64,000 nucleotides of DNA from Typhlomys cinereus (lineage: Eukaryota; Chordata; Mammalia; Rodentia; Platacanthomyidae), in NCBI GenBank assembly GCA_023101885.1, contig JALPQD010000207.1, positions 873,844-937,843 of the forward strand, written 5' to 3'. A program made the translations under genes and the position numbers. Positions 24,102 through 35,925 of the stretch are shown piece after piece; the first letter of the stretch is position 1, and each line of letters opens with the position of its first letter. The notes below the pieces were generated by a model that made no database searches, was not told the origin of the DNA, and saw nothing but the letters and a program-made list of their open reading frames with translations.

Positions 24102-24392
24102 CTGGGGCTGGAGAGGTGGCTCAGGGGTTAAGCCTCCGCCTTGCAGGCGGAAGGTCCTGAGTTCGGATCCCAGATCCCACGTATAGACGCCAGGTGGAAG
24201 CGGGGGTGGCCTGCGCTTCTGGTCCTGGTAGGGCGGAGCCTGTGAATCCCGGGGCAGGAGGAGGTGGAGGCGTCCATGGTGGTTCGCGAATTTGTCCGTG
24301 GTTCTACACAGACACACACACACACACACAGACACACATGGGCGCGCGCGCACATGCGCACAGTTGAGTGAATAATAATAATAAAAAGCTGA
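24102..24392 (+). mobile_element. CpG-rich SINE abutting the solo LTR
   Basis: Head at 24105, tail of ATAATAATAAT ending about 24385. AAAAAGCTG on both sides suggests the SINE landed at the LTR border after it was in place. Confidence 0.88.
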
Positions 24393-24639
24393 TTGTAAAT
24401 TATGCCATTTATTTATTTAGGATATCAGGTAAAGAGGAGGCAAAAGTACCCCTGCTAAAGGTGTCTCCAGAGGAATAGCTGTAGTTGGAAAAGGGGTTTA
24501 GAAAGAGATGCCAGGAAGCCAGACTGAGATAATCTGGAATCAGCCAACACAGGACAGATGGTTCTATACATAAGTACTGTTTATTAAAAAACCACAAAAC
24601 CTCAAGCAAATTCGTTAAGATGTTGCATGCTTTTTTTTT

Positions 24640-24870
24640 TTAAACTTCATTTACTGTGTGTGTGTCAGAGGTACAAGGGTGACTTTGCGAATCATCCAGG
24701 ATTGCTTCTATCTCCTTTTAGCTTCGTTTTGGGAGGTCCCAGATTCTGCCCACCAGGGCCAAAAGTGCACCTGGCGGTTTTTGTTAGTTTGTTTACATGG
24801 GATCTAGGATCCAAATTCAGGACCTTCTGCTTGCTAGGCAGTTTTAACCCTAAGCCAATTCTTCAGTCCA
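24640..24870 (-). mobile_element. tRNA-derived SINE (older subfamily)
   Basis: Body AAGGGTGACTTTGCGAATCA; about 200 bp upstream of the CGAS CpG island. Confidence 0.75.
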
Positions 24871-25059
24871 AGATGTTGTATGCTTTTTAAAAAAGCCAAA
24901 TAAAATAAAATATTTATTTCAACTCGTCCTCACCTCATTCTGACTTGTAAAGACAGCAGGGATTTCAGTTCTCACCAACGATAGATCCTTAAAGCTTACA
25001 CTGAAAACACTTCTGTCCACTTCAAAAGTGCAAAAAATAGGTAATGTTTGCAAACAGTT

Positions 25060-25342
25060 TCAGGTGGCAAGCTTGCAAATCTGAGCGTCAAAGCCGTCGA
25101 CAGCGTTTCCGGTGGGTGTCCTGGTTACTCAGGGCGCGGTTGCCGTGTCCCGGAAGGCGGTTGGCCCGGGACTTCCAGCGGGGCGTGTCCCGCGTGACCG
25201 CCCTCGTGGGTTCCCGGGCCGCGGGCGTCACTCCTTTCGCGCCAGATTTTTAAGTTTCATTTCCAGCAGACACCGCGAGTTCCTCTTCCCCCAGCCTTTC
25301 CCTGAAGTCAATTCATCTTTCCGTGAGCCAAGCGCGTCGGAC
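25060..25342 (+). promoter_or_regulatory. CGAS: CGAS promoter and 5' UTR region, CpG-rich
   Basis: CpG-dense sequence begins about 280 bp upstream of the CGAS ATG and continues through exon 1. No TATA box is evident. The transcription start cannot be placed from sequence alone. Confidence 0.55.
25253..25264. promoter_or_regulatory. ISRE-like element upstream of CGAS
   Basis: Reads AGTTTCATTTCC (reverse GGAAATGAAACT). These are two IRF half-sites with one spacer base, whereas the consensus has two, so the match is imperfect. CGAS is interferon-inducible in other mammals, and the element sits 79 bp before the ATG. Confidence 0.4.
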
Positions 25343-26139
25343 ATGGACCCTCAGCGTCCAAAGGCGACGCGGAGAGCTTCGAAGGCGACGATCGTCCCCG
25401 CCAGCGCGTCGGAACCGGCTGCGACAGAGCCCGGCGGGACCCCGGCCGCGCGGCCCAACGCGGGGAATTGCGTCCGAGTCCGGGGCGCGCGATCCCGGCA
25501 GACTGCGGGCGCCGGGGAGCCCGCGGAGAAGCCGCGGCACCGCGCGCCACCGACGCGGGTGCAGCCTCAGCATCTCGCCGCCACCGACGCTGGGGACGCG
25601 CAGGCGGAGCAGTCCAGGGCTCCCGATCCACCCTCCGGCCCAGATCTCCCCACCGGCCCCGATCCGTCCAGGGGTTCTAATCGGCCGGCCCCCGTCAGGG
25701 CCACACCTCGCCGCGGAAAGGCGTCTGTGCGCATCATGGACGCCGGGGAGGCGCAGGTCGCTCGGCCCGCGGGCCCTAATCGGTCCAGAGACCCCGATTC
25801 ACCCGCCGACACGGGTCAGTCTGGGGACTCCGATCCCCCAGCCCTCGCCGGAGCCATCCCGCGCCACGGGAGAGGCGCGCGCTCTGTGCGCGAACCGAGG
25901 CCCCCGCAGGCGCCCAGGGCAGCGCGAGCGAAGAGTGCGGGTCCGAAGGAGGAAGGACAGTGCGGCTGGAATCCTCGGCCGTGCTGGATAAGTTGCGCTT
26001 AAAGAGCAAGGAAATCTCGGAGGCCTCCAAGGAGGTGAACAGGATCGTGGGTCACCTGTTAAAGAGGATGCAGAATTGCGAGTCGGAGTTCAAGGGCGTC
26101 TCGCTGCTTCACTCCGGGAGCTACTACGAGCACGTGAAG
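25343..26139 (+). CDS. CGAS: CGAS exon 1: disordered basic N-terminus, then start of catalytic domain in another frame
   Basis: The ATG in GACATGG (strong Kozak) opens [20 protein letters not shown], then a long R/P/A/G-rich region like the DNA-binding N-terminus of cGAS. This frame reaches [10 protein letters not shown] near 25960 and stops at 26000-26002. The next register carries [39 protein letters not shown] and [12 protein letters not shown], the conserved spine helix and GS loop, up to the donor AAG|GTGAGC. The switch must fall roughly between 25930 and 25965. The exon is very CpG-rich. Confidence 0.93.
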
Positions 26140-29100
26140 GTGAGCCCACAGCCCTGCTTCTTGGGGGCACGCGCCCGGGTACCCCGATCTCATCTGCCTG
26201 GCATCGCCAGCCCGGCATCCGTCTTTACCCTCCGGTGGCCAGTGACATTCACCCGCACACACAGCAACCCATTCCAAGCATTGCTAGCCACTTCTCCCTT
26301 CACTGCTTGGGAGGAATTCAAATGTTCGCCCAGGTCCTGCGGTCATGCGCTGCTGGATGTGGGGTGTGGTGGCCCGAGCTCCCAAGTCAAGTGCGAACTG
26401 GGATCCTTTGAAATTGTTTCTGAGAAATTCCACCAGATTAATATATCTACGAATTTTTTCCCTATGAGGAAGACATAGGAGGGGGAAAAACCCCAAACTT
26501 TCATCTTCTTCCCTCAAACTCCTCCTCCACATAAACTCTGTCCAACGCTCTATCGTTTTAGTGTGTTCTATCTACTGCTGAGCTGTGCACCCAGCTCTTT
26601 CAAAATCTCATAGCAGGGTTATGGAAAGTTCAGTGAAAAATAAAAAAAATTTTTCTCATAGATACTTGAAAGCATACTTCCTGTTTCATAACTCGTGCTG
26701 TAATAGATCCCTCCTGAATCCAGTCAACTTAGAGGATCACCAGGTCACGATTCCTTCTTACAGTCCATCATAACCGGAGAGCTCACAGCTTCCACAGAGA
26801 GAAGTGATCATATCGCTTCCGTGGCAACGCCGGATGGCTTGCCAAATGCTCAGAGCTTCTCACCATCTTTACCTGCCTGCCCAGGAAGTGATCCAGCCCA
26901 CTGTAAAATGGATCAACCTATACCAGTTATGCATCAAGACAGGCTTCCTCCGAGCCTGTCTTAACTAAGAATTCTTTGTAGGTGCTCCGAGTGTCTTTCC
27001 CCCACCTCGCCCCAACCCTCCTCAGGTGTCAATTTGACATTTGAGACTAACCTTTACAGTTCCTAAATAGAGCCCCATTATAATTGCTTTTCAGAATGTT
27101 TTCCACGGGTGGTTGATTCCTTAGAATATTTATGCTGATATAAACCGAAAGTTGGTAAGTTTCTCAATTTCCAGTTTATATGCAGACAGCCACTGTCTGC
27201 GGTTTTAGTGGGCTCACATACCACGAGATTTGCATCTCTGGCAGGACAGTTTTTACACATTAGCATCTTTACTTTATGGAAAATCAACTTGGTTTCGAAC
27301 TTTGGCTCCACCACGGGAGGAGTTTCCAGACATCAATGGCGCAGACTAATGCCTTATTATCCCATTTTATTAAAGGGCTTTCGCAGAAACTTTCCCAAGC
27401 ACTTTAGATACCTTTCTCAGCTGTAAAAACCCCCATCAGCTGCAGGATGGCTTGCTACACATGGCTTTCTATTAGATGGTTCCCTGCAGGGAGTGAAATG
27501 ACTGGGTTAAATTGCATGCCAAGAAGGCAGAAGGTCCTAAGTTCAGATCCCCAGATCCACCAGTAATTCTTGACTGGGAATTCACAGAGTAACTAGCTAC
27601 TGGGAATAGCAAGTCCTGGGTTTAATTTGAGACCCAGCCTCAAAAGAACCAGGTGGAAGAGAGATTGAGGATGATTCCCAATATCAGCAATCACGTGTGT
27701 CACCCCCCCACACCTAATATACCTATCTATGTAAATGGAAAGAACGAATATTGAACAAATAAAAGAGACTAATATAGCCAGTGTAAGACAAGATAAAGAA
27801 GTAAAATGAATAAGATTGATAGGAGTCGTAACATTGCTATGTATAGATGACTTAATTGTATTTACGTTTATACTATTAAAACAATTAGGGGGCTGGAGAG
27901 ATGGCTCAGGGGTTAAGACTCTGCCTCTAAAGCAGAAGTTCCTGAGTTTGGATTCCAGGTCCCTGGTTAAAAAAAAAAAAAAAAATCCCACGTAAAACAA
28001 CAATGACAACAAAAAAACACCAGGGGGAAATGGTTGTGGTCTGCACTTCCTACCATAGTGAGCGGAGCCTGCGAATCCCAGAGAAAAGCGAAAAGGAGGT
28101 AGAAGCAATGCAGGATGATTCCCAAAGTTACACTTGGTCCTTCACAGGGACACACAGTACCCTCTGACACACACACACACACACACAGAGTCACAAAATA
28201 AATAAAAATTTAAAAGATAAATTTAAAAAATTGTGAATTACTGGGGCCAGTGAGATAGTTCAGTGTATTAAGGCGCTTGCTCACAAACCTGGCAACCTGA
28301 GTTCAGTCCCCAGAAACCTACTTGGTGGAAAGGGAGAACTGACTTCTAAGGGTTTTCTTCTATCTCTACTCATGTGCCACGTCATTCATGCATATGCCCG
28401 CTCTCTCGCTCTCTCAAATAAATAAAATATTAAAAATAGAATAAAATAATTAGTGAATTATCAAGGATGATGACAAAAATTAATAAATAAAACCAATTAT
28501 TTTAATATCCTGGCAAGAAAAGTGTAAATAAAATTGCCATTTGTAATGGTAGCAAAAATAAGCAGGAATATCTTATTGGAGATTGTCAAAACATTAGGAC
28601 GATATTCAGAAAATCTGAATAAAGTTTAAGAATAATGTTAAGTTTTCCTCATTAATCTGTAGATTCAGGGACATCTCAGTCAGAAATCCTATCAGTATTT
28701 TTTTAAGTTGACAAACTGATTAAAATATTCATTTGGAAATGCAAAGCTCTTAGAATAGCCAAGTCAAATCCTACATGAGAAAATGTTGGTAGATTTACCC
28801 TATGAGAAAATGTTGGTGGATTTACCCTATGAGAAAATGTTGGTGGATTTACCCTATCAGAGAGTGAGACCCACTCTATGAAGCCATATATTTAAAAATT
28901 TTTAAATAATTTAAATTTTTTCCCCTAGTTTTACAAGTATATTGAGTGCTTATCCCTGCCTCCTTCCTTCCTCATTCCTCCTTCCCTCCCTTCATCAATC
29001 CATCCCACTCCCACCCCAGCTTCCTGACTGGCTGCTTCTATGGGCCCCAGGATTCCCTCTGGATTGCCTACTCTTGCGGGGGGTTCAGGCTTCCGTGGTA

Positions 29101-30719
29101 TCCAAGTGGCCCCTACTCAGGTCATGAAATTCTTTTATTTATTTATTTATTTATTATTTATTTATGTATTTACTTATTTATTTATTTATTGTGTGTGTGT
29201 GTATCAGAGGGCACTGTGTCCCTGTGGAAGACAAAGTGTGATCCCTCTCTCCCCCCAAATTCTTTTACATTGACAAGAGGACCAGTTGGTACTACCTCTT
29301 TAGAAAATTTGATAATTTCTTCTGGGAAGAAACACGTGCCTTGTGACCTAATAGTACCTCTACTGGTATATGTAGGATGGAAATCAGTATCATCCCTACC
29401 ACAGAGTATATGCAAGAATGCTCAGAACTGGAGGGCTGGAAATTCTTGCTAAGGGACAAGGCCCTTCCTTAGGAGGGAGAGGCTTTAAGTTTGATCCTCA
29501 GCACCAAACCAAAATAGCCTAATTACTATCAACAGAATGAGTGAATATATTTTGGCCTATTCCATTAATTCAGTGGACTATTCTATGGAATGAAAAAGAG
29601 CAGACAGCAGTACACAGGGTGATGTGTTGAACCTAGCACACATACTGCTGGATGCAAGAGATAGGCTCTAAAAGAACATTTGTGGCTGGGCAGATGATTC
29701 AGGGGTTAAAGCCTTTCTCTCAAGCAAAAGGACCTGGGGCTGGAGAGGTGGCTCAGGGGTTAAGCCTCCGCCTTGCAGGCGGAAGGTCCTGAGTTCGGAT
29801 CCCAGATCCCACGTATAGACGCCAGGCGGAAGCGGGGGTGGCCTGCGCTTCTGGTCCTGGTAGGACGGAGCCTGTGAATCCCGAGGCAGAGTAAACAAGG
29901 AGGAGGTGGAGGCGTCCATGGTGGTTTCCGAATTCCTCCGTGGTTCTACACACACGCGCGCGCGCATACATACGCACACACGCACAATTGAACAAATAAT
30001 AATAAAAAAAAAAAAAGCAAAAGGACCTGAGTTCAGATTCCCCAGACCTCATTTAAAAAATCCTGGGAGAAAATGGCAGCAAGCTGCAATTCTGGCCTTG
30101 AAAAGTAGAGCTTGGGGTTCGTAGAGCTTGGGGAACCCCAGAACAAAGCAATAAGGAGCTAGAGCAATCCAGGAAGATTTTCCGAAATCACACTTGGGCT
30201 GCCATGGGCATATACACTTAAGTGCCTTTATACACAGACACACACATGTAAATACACACACTCACATCTCCTCCTCAAAAAAAGAGTACATACTCGGCGA
30301 TCTCCTTAAATGATGCTCAAGAAGGCAAACCTACTTCAGCCTTTGCTGAAGATTTTCTGACTGGAGTCAGAATGAAGGAAACGTCTGTGATCTGAACGTA
30401 GGAGCAGACAAGTTAGGATGCCACAGAGCTAACTGGGATTCAACTGTTCCCTGAACAAATCCCCCTAAGGTTTGTGAGTCTTTAGGGAATGTTTAGAATT
30501 CTGAAAACGTGGGATTTGACGATTGCTGTTCTTCCTTCACCATTTCTGCTGTCCTCTTCCGTCTATCTATCCCTCCTTCCACCTTCTGGGGGGTTGGATT
30601 CACGTTTACCAGGCTTGTGCTTTTTACCAACTGAGCCATCTCACTGCCCCCAAGAAGACTCTTTTTTTTTATTATTATTATTTATTCAACTGTGTGCATG
30701 TGTGTATGTATGTGCGCAC

Positions 30720-30768
<49 letters not shown>

Positions 30769-33700
30769 ACCACGGACGAATTCGCGAACCACCATGGACG
30801 CCTCCACCTCCTTCTGCCCCGGGATTCACAGGCTCCGCCCTACGAGGACCAGAAGCGCAGGCTGCCCCCGCTTCCGCCTGGCGTGTATACGTGGGATCTG
30901 GGATCTGAACTCAGGACCTTCTGCCTGCAAGGCAGAGGCTTAACCCCTGAGCCACCTCTCCAGCCCCCCAAGAAGACTCTTTAAAGCTCCTACCAACATA
31001 TTTGTTCAACAGCTGCAATGTGATAGCTCTTGGACAAGAGAAACAAAACAAAACAATAAGCTTCGTTTTTACTGGTGAGATGGGCTCACCTTGTGTACCG
31101 GGTCAGGCTCTCAATCCTCATGCGTAACTCTCCCACGGGCTGGGCTGTAGGCATGAACTGCCCACAGGAGGGGCGGCTGCTGTGCATCTTGTGGTAGAAA
31201 AGGCAGTACCCTAAATGATTTTATTTTATTTTATATTTCTTAATTCTTTGACACTTTCCTACATAAATACAATTAACTTATGTTTTCACCGCTTAGTATC
31301 CAGTCCAATCCCTCTCTGCCTGTCCCATCCATACTTGCTCCTTTCCAGAGTCTCCCTTCTACTTTCACGTCTACTTTTGGCATTTGTGATCTTCTGGGTC
31401 ATCAGGCATGCCTGTACTGGCAGGTGCCCGAGCGCTTGCCGGGGTGCCTTACTAGTGGGTAAATTGTTGAGTAACGACACTCCCTGTTTCCTGCCGTTTC
31501 CTGGTGTTAGCCTTCAGTAGTCTCTCAGAGAGGCGCATTGTCTCCTAAGATCTCCCTAGTGCATAGGGAAATGCTGAACCCTAAGGGTTTTTAATTTCAT
31601 TAGTCTTTAAACTATGACAAGATAGCTGGCATAGATTTTAAAAACTTACATCATTTAAAAATGGTTTTGAGCTGGGGAGATGGCTCAATGGTTAAAACCT
31701 TTGCCTCACAAGCAAAAGACCCTGGGTTTAGATCCCCATGGAAAAATGCCAAGCGGAAATGGCAGCAGCCTTTAATTTCAGCCCTGGAAGGCAGAGCCTG
31801 GGAAGCCCTCGAGTAAAGCAATAAGGTGGAAGAGCAATCCTGATGATTCCTGATGTCACCTTGGGTCTCCACAGGCACACACAGCCTTTTTTAAATATTA
31901 TTTTACTTTTCTAGCTTTCCAAGCACATTGAATATTTATTCCTGCTTCCCTCCATCCCATTCCCTCCCTTCATCCATCTGTCCCACTCCCTTTCATCTTC
32001 CTGCCTGTCTGCTTCTATGGATCCCAGGGTTCTCTCTGGCTTGTCTACTCCTGTAGGGGTTCAGGTCTCTTGTGAAATATCAAGTTGCCCCTCTTTGGGC
32101 CACCCCCACTGGTAGGGGTATTTCCCTTCAATCATCTGGCTTTAGTCCCCAAGGTTTCCACTATATGTTCTTATCTCTCTGGAGTTCCTCGATAGTCTAT
32201 GGGGCATATTGGTGTGTCTGTCATTATGGAGGTCTGGTAAGGACAAATCTCACTGCAGTGAGTTCCTGGATACAGCATTCCTGCCTTGGATAGAATGTCT
32301 TGTCCAACGGTGAATCTTCTCATCTTTAGGTTCTTAACAATCTCACTGCCTCCTTTTCTGCGAGGTGGTTGGCCTGATTCTGGGTGAGCCTTGCTGGATC
32401 ACTGGTACTCAGGCTCACACATTCAAGCACCCTCTTGTATATTCCCCTGTCCATATACATATACACTGCCTATATGGAAATGTTTCATAAAAATAAATAG
32501 AAATTAAAAATAATTTCATGACAATTAACTGGGCCTAGTGGCACATGCCTGTAATCCCAGTACATATGCGGCTGAGGCAGGAGGATAGAAATGACCAGGG
32601 CTACTATTGACTAAGACTTGTCTTCAAACAAGCAAGCAAACTAACTAGCTAACAAAATTTTGCTCATGATTGATGTCACATTCTGCTGCTGTGAGACAAC
32701 ACTCACAGCAACTTAAGGGTGAAAGGGAGGTTTATTTGGCTTCTGGTTCCAGAGGGGAGACAAAGTGCTTTTTGGCAGGAATCCCATAGCAGAAGGCATG
32801 GTGGGCGACAGAACCTGGAGGCGGCTTAGGTCACGTCCATTTCATGGTGGCTGAGAGAGAGCCGGCTGCAGACCTCTGGAGCAGATGAAGAGCTGGCCGG
32901 GCTGCAGGAATGTGTGGGGGTCCTGGCGATGCAGCGCAGCAGAAAGGAAAGCGAAAGGAAGCAGAAATGAGAAACAGTATCTTAGCTCAAGTTCTGGAAG
33001 TCAGTTGACCCTGGCCAGATTAAGTAATTTAGCCCTTATAAAGCCTGAGAAAACTAAAGCAACAGAGGATTACCTTGTGCAGATGGCAGGATATGGGCAA
33101 TTAAGTGGGAAGATATCAGAACAAGGTTTAATAGAAATACTTGAAAAACCACAGACAGAAAACAGTGAGATTCAACAGAAGAAAGTAATGCATTCTGATG
33201 AAGATGACAATTACTAAGTAAAATGTTTAGAGACTTAAAAACATTTTTCTAAACTTTATTTTGCATGGGGCGGGGCACTGTGTGTTCCTGTGAAGAGTGA
33301 CTTCAGGAATTATCTGGATTGTTTCTACTTCCTTCCTTTGCTCTGACATTTCCCAGGCTCTGCCCACCAAGGCCAGAAGTACAGGCCACTACCATTTCTG
33401 CCTTGTCTTTTTACATGGGACCTGGGATCCAAACTCAGGACCTTCTACTTATGAGGCAGAGTCTAACTCCAGAGCCATTGCTCCTGCCCAGTGTTTAGGA
33501 CTCAATGGAGTAGTTTCTAGGGTAGTTAGGCTCTGCTAAATGTCTATTTAATTGTCTATAGAAGCCTTTTGTTGAAAATAAACTTACCATGCAACCTAAA
33601 AGAAAAGGATATAAACACATGAACCTGTTGGAGATTCCTCTCATATTCATACCATGATGAAAGAAAGGGAACAAAAGAATGAGTTGAGAGTAGAATCTAT

Positions 33701-35878
33701 AAATGAAACCGAGTACTAAGAACTTTCACGTCTTTCTGGTTCTGGAGGGCCGGCCCCCAGAGGACATTCGTATTAAGGCTCTTGCTTTTCAAAGTAGAGT
33801 TTGAAGTAGAAAATTTCAAGAAAAAAATGCAACTGGATAGAAAGTATTTACAAGGAAATATTTCACTGTTATTTTTATGGTCTCTTAGGTTTCTGAGCCT
33901 GATGAATTTGATGTCATGTTTAAACTGAAGGCCCCTAGAATTCAGCTGGAAGAATATAAGAACACTGGTACGCATTACTTCGTGAAGTTGAAAAGAAATC
34001 CGGGGAAAAATGCTCTGAAAGAGTTTGTAAAAGAAGAAATACTATCAGCTTCTAAGATGCTGGCCAAGTTTAGGGAAATCATTAAGAAAGAGGTTCAAAG
34101 TATTGAAGGTAAGATTGGGGGGGGATTGAGTGTGTGTGTGTGTGTGTGTGTGTGTAGGTCCAAGGGTGACATCAGGAATCATCCTGGATTGCTCCACCTC
34201 CTTATTGCTTTGCTCTGGAGTTTCCCAGGCTCTGCCTTCCAGAGCTGGAAGTGTAGATCACCTTCATTTCCACCAGTCATTTATTTTTACATGGGATCTG
34301 GGGATCTGAACTCAGGTCCTTTTGCTTATAAGGCAAAGACCTTAATTCCTGAGCCATCTCTGCAGCAAAGATTTTTTTCTTTTAAGTTTTGGATTCTTAC
34401 AAGTCAAATATAACCTATAGATGACAGTCACACAAAATCAACATCTCTCTCTTTTTCCCTCTCTCTGTCTCTGTCTCTCGCTCTCTCTGTCTCTCTCTCT
34501 CTCTGTCTCTCTTTGTCTCTCTCTGTCTCTCTCTCTCCCTCTCTTTCTTTCTCTTTCTCTCTTTTTCTCCTTGTCACTATGTAGACCAAGCTGTCCTTGA
34601 ACTTGTAGAGTCTCTAAATGCTGGGATGACAGCCTGGGCTTCCTTGTAGCAGAATGTCGATGACTGTTTCCTTCTAGAAACGGCTCTGCTTTAGAGTTGA
34701 ATCTGTGGCCTCATCCTGGTGCTCTTCCTGAGCTTCGGTCCTGCTTCACTCTGCAGTGAACATCCACTGAGCTGCCTGTGCCACCAGGTAGACAGATCAG
34801 TGTCCGTAAGACCCAGCCTCAGGCTGCAGCCAGTTCTCTGAGTGCCGAGCCGGGAGAAGTGAGAACAACTCCAGGAGGGGAGGAGGCTTGGGAGTGTGGG
34901 GATGTGGGGGGGTGAGGGGTCCAGTGGAGAGGGAAAGATGTGCCACAAGAGAGGTGGGCGCTGATTGGCAGGGTGCTTGAGAAGGTGACAGCGTCGTCTG
35001 AGCAGGACTGGGCTTCAACAGGTGGAAGGATGCTTGCTTGGTGGTCACAGGGGGGAGCGAGGACTCAGCAGGTCAGAGGCCACATAGATTTCTCCAGCAC
35101 TTTCCCATGGTGCTTTGTTCCCCTCCCTGGGATTCCTCCCAGAAATCTGTCTGGGAGCAGCCTGCAGCTTACTGCTCTATTGATGCACTGAGAACTCATG
35201 ATGTGCAAAGCGAGTCAGCTTTCTCCCTTCTGTCTGTTCTCTTTTGGGGGTGTGGAAACATCATCTGTTTCATAGGACAGAGCCCCGGAACAGGATCACC
35301 GGCCCCTACCTTCCTCCTTCCCTCAGAGACTGAGTTCACATGCTAGCTTTGAGTTAATTTGTTCGTTTGGAGATGGGGCCTCACTACATTGCCCAAGGTG
35401 GTAGCCTTGACAACTTTTTTTTTTTTTTTAAATTGAACCCAGGGTCTTTGAATGTGAGACAAGCATTCTGCCGGCATGTTCCACTGCGGCTGGACCCTTC
35501 ACCTCTTCCATTGCTCTCTTCTTCCTGTCTTTATTTTAGAGATACAGACCCAGGTTGGAGGTCAGAGGACAAGTTTCAGAAGTCAGATCTCACCTTCCAC
35601 CATGTGGGCTTCCAGGGACTGAACTCGGGGCTGCGAGCAGTCTCCTTACCCGCAGAGCCATCTCCCTAGCTTAATGTTTGCTGCCTGTGGTCTGTTCTCA
35701 GCTTCTCTTTCCTGCTGCTATGAAGCACCTCATAATTGTAAATGAAAGTTTAATAACTGGTAATCCCAACCCCCAAAGTCTTTAGAGACGATTCATCACA
35801 GACACTAGATGAAATGTCTCCTCATTAGAGGTATTGGGAAATATCAACTGAAAGGGTGAAATGCTCTACCTTGAAGCA

Positions 35879-35925
<47 letters not shown>

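Larger units (their letters stand above)
26140..33888 (+). other. CGAS intron 1
   Basis: 7.7 kb intron. 26140-27500 has no repeat I can name apart from scattered simple sequence. From 27530 on it is filled with SINEs and two LINE-1 3'-end repeats, listed separately. No additional CGAS exon was seen. Confidence 0.7.

Noticed and set aside
24105..24180. tRNA-like sequences with A and B boxes
   Set aside because: They are SINE heads: each runs straight into the SINE body and lacks a complete cloverleaf, so they are not tRNA genes.
25960..26478. Separate gene starting at 25960
   Set aside because: Its first 60 codons are the cGAS catalytic start and then run into the intron past the AAG|GTGAGC donor; it is exon 1 of CGAS in its second frame.
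28774..28854. Short direct repeats as a CRISPR-like array
   Set aside because: Contiguous 27-bp units without spacers in a mammalian intron; a minisatellite.
30692..30943. Recurrent open frame reading MDASTSS...[17 protein letters not shown] in about fifteen places
   Set aside because: It is the antisense reading of the CpG-rich SINE body. It follows the repeat copies exactly and is broken by indels in several, so it is not a gene family.
32885..33217. 110-codon plus-strand frame in CGAS intron 1 as an extra exon
   Set aside because: Begins inside a DNA-transposon-like repeat and has no cGAS similarity. Exons 1 and 2 already join in frame, codon to codon.
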